Shown in pieces: positions 1 to 5,254 of a stretch of 5,254 nucleotides of DNA. The stretch spans positions 1 through 5,254 of the forward strand of contig JAEZLC010000084.1 in NCBI GenBank assembly GCA_023435965.1, in the 5' to 3' direction. The translations under genes were made by a program, and so were the position numbers. The DNA is from Cyanobacteria bacterium OH_CDB_58. GTDB taxonomy: Bacteria; Cyanobacteriota; Vampirovibrionia; Gastranaerophilales; Gastranaerophilaceae. Below the pieces are notes generated by a model. It had not been told where the DNA came from, ran no database searches, and worked only from the letters and a program-made list of their open reading frames with translations. Each line of letters starts with the position of its first letter. Within the stretch, counting starts at the first letter, position 1.

Positions 1-201
1 ATATTCAAAAGCTTTACAAATGGCTTAGTTGAAGGATTTAAACTTGGTATAAAAAACATTGTCGGGTTCTGCAAATCTATTCCTAAACCGATTGCCGTAA
101 TCGCGGGACCATTATTATTACTAAGCACAATCAAAACTCTAGGCGAAAACAACAAAGTTGATGCAAAACACGACACAATCAAATACTTAAAAGAACAATA
201 A
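1..201 (+). CDS. C-terminal end of an unrecognised, possibly membrane-associated protein (5' truncated by window)
   Basis: Frame 1 is open from the first base of the window to a TAA at 199-201, giving 66 residues with no start inside the window that must be the true one. The fragment has a lysine- and glycine-containing amphipathic stretch (LVEGFKLGIKNIVGFCKSI, fragment residues 9-27). A hydrophobic segment of about 14 residues follows, starting PIAVIAGPLLLL (residues 30-41). The end is a polar, charged tail closing in YLKEQ. The hydrophobic stretch could be a membrane segment, with the tail exposed, but it is short and this is inference. A strong intrinsic terminator starts about 15 bases after the stop, which supports a real gene end. 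I do not recognise the family. The gene is not obviously linked to the downstream flavoprotein, since the terminator separates them. Confidence 0.7.
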   Translation: MFKSFTNGLVEGFKLGIKNIVGFCKSIPKPIAVIAGPLLLLSTIKTLGENNKVDAKHDTIKYLKEQ

Positions 202-215
202 AAATAAAAATAAAT

Positions 216-250
216 AAAAAAGGTCTGTACTCAAATACAGGCCTTTTTTA
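216..250 (+). terminator. Intrinsic terminator after the upstream gene
   Basis: An 8-bp stem, GGTCTGTA (222-229) with TACAGGCC (236-243) and one T-G wobble, encloses a 6-base loop (CTCAAA). Six Ts follow at 244-249 and six As precede at 216-221, so the stem could extend by A-U pairs. This is a classical Rho-independent terminator for the gene ending at 201. The A-run in front means it could also act weakly in the other direction, although no minus-strand gene ends here. Confidence 0.9.
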
Positions 251-294
251 TAGCATTAAAGAGGAAATCATTTTTAAGATTTGTTTCGGTAACA

Positions 295-323
295 TTTAAA
301 ACTTTTATCTTTTAGGGTAAGAT
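295..323 (+). promoter_or_regulatory. Candidate promoter for the flavoprotein gene (weak)
   Basis: The flavoprotein gene follows a strong terminator, so it should have its own promoter in 251-392. The best -10-like box I see is TAAGAT at 318-323, with TTTAAA at 295-300 exactly 17 bases upstream as a poor -35. Another TAAGAT lies at 275-280, and a TTGTTT -35-like box at 281-286 has TTTATC (304-309) 17 bases after it. None is close to consensus and AT-rich DNA produces such matches by chance. The existence of a promoter in this gap is more certain than its position. Confidence 0.3.
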
Positions 324-328
324 TTAAA

Positions 329-400
329 ATGGTGTTTTTAAAGAAACTAACTAAAACATCTGATGACGATAAGCAAGAAAATGGAGTAGAGAATGTATAA
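329..400 (+). CDS. Possible 23-codon leader ORF overlapping the flavoprotein start
   Basis: An ATG at 329 opens a 23-residue frame (MVFLKKLTKTSDDDKQENGV then ENV) ending with TAA at 398-400. This overlaps the first 8 bases of the flavoprotein gene in another frame. An AGGG at 314-317 lies 11 bases before the ATG, a rather long gap for a ribosome binding site. The peptide has a basic start and an acidic, polar middle, with no recognisable motif. If translated, its stop lies where ribosomes could reinitiate at 393, which would couple translation of the two. If the TAAGAT box at 318-323 is the real -10, transcription would start about at this ATG and the ORF would be leaderless or untranslated. 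It may be chance. Confidence 0.22.
   Translation: MVFLKKLTKTSDDDKQENGVENV
383..386 (+). promoter_or_regulatory. Ribosome binding site of the flavoprotein gene
   Basis: GGAG lies 6 bases before the ATG at 393, a good Shine-Dalgarno match and spacing. An in-frame TAG at 387-389 sits between the site and the ATG, so translation in this frame cannot begin further upstream. Together these fix the start at 393. Confidence 0.8.
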
Positions 401-1766
401 TGTAGCGATTATCGGAGCAGGCCCGGCTGGAATTTTTGCTGCGCTTGAGATAACAAAACTTAAACCAGAGTGGAAAGTTATTCTTATTGAAAAAGGTCAA
501 AAAATTGAAGATAGAAAGTGTCTTCTTAGAGAAGGTTATGCCCACTGCCCGACCTGCAAAAAATGCGGTTTGTTATGTGGTTGGGGTGGAGCCGGTGCTT
601 TTTCAGACGGTAAATTAACACTTACACCCGACGTTGGCGGTCACTTGACAGACTACATGCCAAGAAAAAAAGTTGAAGACCTATTACAATACTCTGACAG
701 TTTATATTTAGAACACGGCGCTACAGATGAAATTTTCGGATCAGACAAAGAAGTCTTCGCAGAAATTGAAAGAGCTGCCGTTATGGCAGAACTAAAATTG
801 GTTCACTCACCTGTGAGACACTTGGGAACTGAAAGAAGCCTTGATGTATTGAAACACATGCAAGATTATCTTATGGATAAAATAACAATCGTAAACAATA
901 CCTCTGCTAAAAATCTTATAGTAGAAAACGAGCAAGTAAAAGGATTTACAACATCAGACGGTCAAACAATATACGCTGATCACATAATAATTGCCCCAGG
1001 AAGAGAAGGTGCAGACTGGTTAACAAAAGAATTTGCATCTCATAAAATAGGAATGGTGAGCAATGCAGTTGATATCGGAGTCAGAGTTGAGCTTCCGGCA
1101 CCTGTAATGCAGGATATAACGGATAAACTATACGAATCTAAGTTAGTATACTACTCGCCAACATTTGGTGATGAAGTAAGAACTTTCTGTATGAATCCTT
1201 GCGGTGAAGTTGTTATGGAAAACTATAACGGAATTTCAACAGTAAACGGCCACAGCTACGCAAACAAGAAAACTCCAAATACAAACTTTGCACTTCTTGT
1301 GAGCAAAAAATTTACAGAACCGTTTAAAGAGCCTATTGCTTATGGTCAGCACGTTGCAAGACTGGCAAATATGTTATCAGGCGGAGTGCTTGTTCAAAGA
1401 TTTGGAGATCTGCTTGATGGAAGAAGATCGACTCCTGAAAGAATAGCATCCAGCATAATAACTCCAACTCTCAGCTGTGCAACTCCAGGGGACTTAAGCT
1501 TAGTAATTCCATACAGACAAATGCTAAGCATAATCGAAATGCTTTATGCATTGGACAAAATAGCTCCGGGCGTAGCATCAAGATACACACTATTATACGG
1601 TATCGAGGTTAAATTCTATAGTGCAAGAGTTAAATTAACAAACGATCTTGAAACTGAAGGAGTTAAAAACCTTTATACAATAGGAGACGGTGCAGGTGTC
1701 ACAAGAGGACTACTGCAAGCTTCAGCATCAGGTGTTCATGTAGCACAAGTTATTTGTTCAAAATAA
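393..1766 (+). CDS. NAD(P)/FAD-dependent dehydrogenase, COG2509-type
   Basis: A complete 457-residue cytoplasmic flavoprotein with no signal peptide or membrane segment. The N-terminus has the dinucleotide-binding fold: GAGPAG (GxGxxG, residues 8-13) and an acidic residue ending the second strand (E33), expected to hold the adenosine ribose of FAD. Next comes a cysteine cluster, C43, C52, C55, C58 and C62, running into CGWGGAGAFSDGKL (62-75), the signature of this family. Further family-like motifs are APGREGADW (201-209), RTFCMNPCGEVV (263-274) and the C-terminal flavin-binding GDGAGVTRG (431-439). Length fits the short form of the family. From family knowledge it is an uncharacterised oxidoreductase related to geranylgeranyl-reductase/HI0933-like flavoproteins; its substrate and electron partner are unknown to me. 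The cysteines could bind a metal or Fe-S cluster, or be redox active (inference). It appears monocistronic: a terminator lies before its leader region and a bidirectional one after it. Confidence 0.9.
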   Translation: MYNVAIIGAGPAGIFAALEITKLKPEWKVILIEKGQKIEDRKCLLREGYAHCPTCKKCGLLCGWGGAGAFSDGKLTLTPDVGGHLTDYMPRKKVEDLLQYSDSLYLEHGATDEIFGSDKEVFAEIERAAVMAELKLVHSPVRHLGTERSLDVLKHMQDYLMDKITIVNNTSAKNLIVENEQVKGFTTSDGQTIYADHIIIAPGREGADWLTKEFASHKIGMVSNAVDIGVRVELPAPVMQDITDKLYESKLVYYSPTFGDEVRTFCMNPCGEVVMENYNGISTVNGHSYANKKTPNTNFALLVSKKFTEPFKEPIAYGQHVARLANMLSGGVLVQRFGDLLDGRRSTPERIASSIITPTLSCATPGDLSLVIPYRQMLSIIEMLYALDKIAPGVASRYTLLYGIEVKFYSARVKLTNDLETEGVKNLYTIGDGAGVTRGLLQASASGVHVAQVICSK

Positions 1767-1785
1767 ACCTCCCTACACAAAAAAG

Positions 1786-1818
1786 AAAAACGGAAGATTA
1801 GTTTCTTCCGTTTTTTTT
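1786..1818. terminator. Bidirectional terminator between convergent genes
   Basis: A perfect 7-bp stem, CGGAAGA (1791-1797) with TCTTCCG (1804-1810), encloses the loop TTAGTT. On the + strand eight Ts follow (1811-1818). On the minus strand the flanking A-rich run (1781-1790) reads TTTTTCTTTT. It can therefore end both the flavoprotein transcript (stop at 1766) and the large minus-strand gene, whose TAA (1817-1819) overlaps the T-run. The two stop codons are separated by only 50 bases. Confidence 0.92.
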
Positions 1819-4800
1819 AATATTGAATTGAATTTAGCTGACAATATGTTTTAAATGAAGCTTTTGATTTGTTCACCGACGTTATCAGATTTTCTAAATC
1901 CAGCTCCAAAGCCAAACTCAATGCGAAATCATATGTTTTTAAAGTATTTCTTGCGACATCTGTTTTATTTACCACTTTCAGAGAGATAGTTTCTTCGAGG
2001 TATTTAGCAAAAGCAATGTACAGTTGGACTTGAGCATATTTTAGCCCGAACTGTTTTGCTATAAGGAGCGATTTTTCGAGATACATTTTTGTTGCGTCTA
2101 AATCACCCTTTATAATATATAGTTCCGCAATAAATTTTTGCAGATATATTATGAAATTATAATTATTTATCTTAGGATTCTGTGCTACTTCTAGTGCTTT
2201 CGTGGCAATATCTAAGGCCTTATCGGCTCCATCAACTGTCAGATCAACATGTGCTATCAAATACCAGCATAACAGTGCTCCAATCGCCACTTTTTCTTTA
2301 GCAAAATAGGTTACCTGTTCATTATAAATCTCTAAAGCTTTGGCTAAATTACCGTCATTATGAATCAAGTAGCCCAATATAGTTTTTAAAATATTTTTCG
2401 AGAAATTGTCATTTGTATTATTCGCAAAAGTTACAAGAGAGAATAATTCCTCTTTCAAGCTATCGAAGTTATTTGTTAAAATCTGATTTAATACATGGAT
2501 CAAATTCCACTGAGAAAGAAACTCATCGCACATAACCTCAGAACGGTATGCTTTGGTTACATCAGACAGGATGACATAAGATTCCTTTACTTTGCCGATG
2601 ATAGTGTATGACAATGCTTTTGCAAGTGCTGCCTTAGTTTCATAATACTTATTCTCGATTTTGTTTGCACGCATTACTTCTAGTACATTATCGACAAGCT
2701 CTAATCCCTGATCATTCCCTTGCACAGCATATGAATAAGCTAACGTAAGGTTTGTTTCAAGCCATCCTTCAAAAATTGTTCCAAGTGTGATGTTTTTTGC
2801 TGCAGTATTTTTAGAAAGAGCTTCTTCGATAACCGGTAATATCTCGTTTTTAGCAATATTAACAACTTCTTCGCAATTGCCGATACTATACAACGCTTTT
2901 AGCTTTCTTGACTTAATCAAAGCTGCTTCAATCGGGAGAGAATTTGGCTCAACAATACTCAATACGAGATTTACAGCCTCAACAACCCCATGGTAGTTTC
3001 CTGTCAAATAACAACTTGTTACCAAATACCCGCATAAATCGACTATTCTTACATTATCATTGATTTTTTTGGAGTTAGAAATCACATTTGACAAATAAGT
3101 TATAGCTTCTGCCGGATTTGAAGTATGAATTAATTTTCCGATTTGCTCACAAATCTCATTATATAGGATCTGAGAATTTTCAAAAGTACTTTCACTCAAG
3201 ATTTTTAATTTTTGTTTTTGCGAAATCACATAAAGATTTATATCGCCTATACTTGCGGTCAGAGCGGCATTTTCACTCCACAAATCGAACAAAATATTAG
3301 GTTCAGATATATTCTGAGCAATTATCGCTTTCATCGAGTTGTTAGAAAGTACGCATTGCTGAATTATTTCAAATATTTTTTTATTGTTATCATGGAAAAA
3401 TTCGTCGTTTTTAGCTTCCTCAAAAACATATCTCCACAGAGACAATCCTTTAAATGAATATGTATATTCATTCAACGGAGTTACAAAAAGTCTCTCCTTA
3501 AGCTCTTTTAAAATCGCCTCTAGCTGATCCTCAGGCAAGTTCATCGCATTAAGCAGTATTTGAACATCAAACTTATATCCGATAATTGAGGCACTGAAAA
3601 GAATACTTCTTAGTAATGGAGATAGCGATTTCAATCTGTTTTTTACCACTTCAGATATATTTTTTGGAACTAAATCAATATCACAATCATGATTGCTGAA
3701 AAGAACCCTGCCACTTTGAACATATAAATACTTTTTATCGTTAAGCAACGACATCATCTGCTCGATGAATGCAGCACTACCTTTAGACCTCTTATAGATG
3801 GATTCTCTCAATGTTGAAGGTAAAGTTTCCAAATTATTATTTACGAAGTTTCCGACAAACGTTTCGATTTGCTCTTGCGGAAGGTTTTCCAAATATACCG
3901 TTTCAAATACTTTTTCGCTCAATGTATTAGAATAGATATAGCTTTGTGCCACTCTTTTTTCTTTATACGCAACAAGAAGTTTTAATCCTTTGTCAAAATA
4001 TCCTTTTTTCTCTATCAAATACATGAGAAACTCAAAAGAAGCACCGTCGATAAGGTCAAAATCATCTGACACTATAAGCAATTTATTTTTACTGATGATA
4101 GAATCCATAACCTTTTCTAACATCGTAAAGGCATTGTCTTTATTTTTCAGAATTTCTTCGAATTCACCTGGTTTTGAAGGGTACAAGAAGTTCATAAAAT
4201 CAACAACTTCACTTGAAGATAGAAGGGTAAATATGCCTTCAAAAACCTTTTTATTATTCTTAACAAATAACTCTGGATTTGTTATAAAATTAGGCAGAGA
4301 AAGAAGCCTTATCAACGCATCTTGTATGAACCCGAAGTTATTAATCTGTGTCAAAGGAGAGCATTCACCGAAAAGAGACACGTAGTTTTCTTCTTGCAAT
4401 TCTTTTATTACATACTGCAATACTATAGACTTGCCGCTTCCTTCATCACCATTTATTGCAACGATGTATTTATCTTTTGAATTCTTGATAATATTTATGA
4501 TTTTTTGTTTAGCGTGTATTTGAGAATAGTAATTTATCTCGATGTCAGCCAAAGAAACGGGAGGAATTTCATCTTCATCCTCATCTTCTGAGGCATTCTC
4601 TTCTTTTTCAGTAACCGCTGTTTCTTCAGAGTGGGAATTCAATAATATATTATCCTCGACAACCCCATCCTCAGTTTCAACTTCTTCTGCCATTGAGGTG
4701 ATAAAATCATTCTCTTCAAAGTCTGAGCTTGCTTGTTCTTTTATTTCAAGGATTTTTTCAGAAACCTCTTCAAACGCTTGTATTGCATCTGATTTTTTTT

Positions 4801-5251
4801 GAATGTCTATAACTTGTAATTCTTCTTCAATTGCTTCTTCATCAGAAATAATCGCGATATCCTCTACCAATCCAGATTCCATAGAAACTTTTGAATCAAA
4901 ATTCAAAACCATCTGAAGGGTGTCGTCATTATCATCCTCATCATTGGTTTCCACTTGCTCTTCTACTATTTCTTCTAACCCTGGCTGCTGAGTTTGATGA
5001 AGTTCCTCTATGAAATTCAAGTTTTCATCAAGAACTATTCCGCATTTTCTACAAATTTCAGCATTATAAAGATTAGCCGAATTACACTCCGCACAATATT
5101 TAATCACTTCGAAATCACAATACTCACAGTTTTTTTGCCCAAAAGGTGTAAGCGACTGACAAGCAGGGCAAATCATATTGATTTTTACGCCGCAGACATT
5201 ACAACGCAATAGATTCTTTTTTATTTCACTTCTGCACCTTGGGCAATACAT
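1817..5251 (-). CDS. Triple zinc-ribbon, STAND/AAA_16-type P-loop NTPase with TPR-like C-terminus
   Basis: A complete 1144-residue protein, probably cytoplasmic. Residues 3-70 hold three zinc ribbons, each CxxC-x10-CxxC (C3/6/17/20, C28/31/42/45, C53/56/67/70). Residues 85-230 are an acidic, probably disordered linker with about one third Asp/Glu, ending in a DE run (222-228). The NTPase module follows: Walker A GDEGSGKS (268-275), GECSPL (295-300), Walker B LLIVSDDFDLIDGAS (391-405), a strand LKLLVAYKEKR (423-433), and KGSAAFIEQM (490-499) where relatives have a GNPLF-type motif. A winged-helix-like segment with RLKSLSPLLRSILFSASIIG (539-558) comes next. About 640-1130 is all-helical and TPR-like, clearest at 965-1085 (for example AELYIIKGDLDATKMYLEKS, 1042-1061). 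From family knowledge such STAND proteins are nucleotide-driven signalling or assembly switches with TPRs as sensor. The ligand is unknown. The start is chosen because the first ribbon begins at residue 3; its ribosome binding site is outside the window, and a start further upstream cannot be excluded. Confidence 0.85.
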   Translation of the reverse strand: MYCPRCRSEIKKNLLRCNVCGVKINMICPACQSLTPFGQKNCEYCDFEVIKYCAECNSANLYNAEICRKCGIVLDENLNFIEELHQTQQPGLEEIVEEQVETNDEDDNDDTLQMVLNFDSKVSMESGLVEDIAIISDEEAIEEELQVIDIQKKSDAIQAFEEVSEKILEIKEQASSDFEENDFITSMAEEVETEDGVVEDNILLNSHSEETAVTEKEENASEDEDEDEIPPVSLADIEINYYSQIHAKQKIINIIKNSKDKYIVAINGDEGSGKSIVLQYVIKELQEENYVSLFGECSPLTQINNFGFIQDALIRLLSLPNFITNPELFVKNNKKVFEGIFTLLSSSEVVDFMNFLYPSKPGEFEEILKNKDNAFTMLEKVMDSIISKNKLLIVSDDFDLIDGASFEFLMYLIEKKGYFDKGLKLLVAYKEKRVAQSYIYSNTLSEKVFETVYLENLPQEQIETFVGNFVNNNLETLPSTLRESIYKRSKGSAAFIEQMMSLLNDKKYLYVQSGRVLFSNHDCDIDLVPKNISEVVKNRLKSLSPLLRSILFSASIIGYKFDVQILLNAMNLPEDQLEAILKELKERLFVTPLNEYTYSFKGLSLWRYVFEEAKNDEFFHDNNKKIFEIIQQCVLSNNSMKAIIAQNISEPNILFDLWSENAALTASIGDINLYVISQKQKLKILSESTFENSQILYNEICEQIGKLIHTSNPAEAITYLSNVISNSKKINDNVRIVDLCGYLVTSCYLTGNYHGVVEAVNLVLSIVEPNSLPIEAALIKSRKLKALYSIGNCEEVVNIAKNEILPVIEEALSKNTAAKNITLGTIFEGWLETNLTLAYSYAVQGNDQGLELVDNVLEVMRANKIENKYYETKAALAKALSYTIIGKVKESYVILSDVTKAYRSEVMCDEFLSQWNLIHVLNQILTNNFDSLKEELFSLVTFANNTNDNFSKNILKTILGYLIHNDGNLAKALEIYNEQVTYFAKEKVAIGALLCWYLIAHVDLTVDGADKALDIATKALEVAQNPKINNYNFIIYLQKFIAELYIIKGDLDATKMYLEKSLLIAKQFGLKYAQVQLYIAFAKYLEETISLKVVNKTDVARNTLKTYDFALSLALELDLENLITSVNKSKASFKTYCQLNSIQY

Positions 5252-5254
5252 GAT

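Noticed and set aside
251..392. Riboswitch or structured leader RNA upstream of the flavoprotein
   Set aside because: The gap is short and AT-rich, and I found no extended stem, conserved riboswitch core or second terminator hairpin in it.
351..545. 64-residue minus-strand open frame across the flavoprotein start
   Set aside because: It overlaps the conserved GxGxxG-encoding start of the flavoprotein and its ribosome binding site; the Phe/Asn/Lys-rich product has no sign of function.
2787..3457. Three shorter + strand open frames (2787-2996, 3118-3300, 3212-3457)
   Set aside because: They are antisense to the helical TPR-like region and have no recognisable motif; shadows of the real gene.
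3990..4385. 131-residue + strand open frame
   Set aside because: It lies fully opposite the NTPase domain carrying Walker A and B motifs on the minus strand; it shows no recognisable domain of its own.
4542..4802. Serine-rich + strand open frame of 86 residues opposite the large minus-strand gene
   Set aside because: It is the antisense of the GAA/GAT-rich acidic linker, which necessarily reads as Ser/Phe-rich. The minus-strand frame has clear domains on both sides.
4994..5212. 72-residue + strand open frame near the right edge
   Set aside because: It is antisense to the three zinc ribbons, whose regular cysteine spacing shows that the minus strand is the coding strand.

Overview
The window is AT-rich bacterial DNA, densely coding, with Shine-Dalgarno-like signals and hairpin/U-tract terminators. 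Codon use is strongly A/T-biased. I suspect a gut-type low-GC bacterium such as a Gastranaerophilales/Vampirovibrionia (Melainabacteria) member or a Clostridia-like Bacillota. This is an impression from protein style, not something the sequence proves.

Layout: (1) Positions 1-201 hold the C-terminal 66 codons of an unrecognised gene on the + strand, probably a small membrane-associated protein, closed by a good intrinsic terminator at 216-250. (2) A short intergenic stretch, 251-392, carries weak promoter-like boxes and a possible 23-codon leader ORF whose stop overlaps the next start. (3) Positions 393-1766 (+) encode a complete 457-residue FAD-dependent dehydrogenase of the COG2509 type, with a cysteine-rich motif near the flavin site. 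(4) Positions 1786-1818 form one hairpin with A-rich and T-rich flanks that can end transcription from both sides. (5) Positions 1817-5251 (-) encode a 1144-residue protein with three tandem zinc ribbons, a long acidic linker, a STAND/AAA_16-type P-loop NTPase and a long TPR-like helical C-terminus. It begins 3 bases from the window edge, so its promoter and ribosome binding site lie outside.

The two complete genes are convergent and share only a terminator, so nothing here shows that they work together. The most notable item is the large minus-strand protein. Its layout resembles the zinc ribbon - class III cyclase - AAA_16 - TPR signalling proteins, but a cyclase domain is not visible and an acidic, probably disordered segment sits in its place. 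I do not see a mobile element, CRISPR array, tRNA or rRNA.
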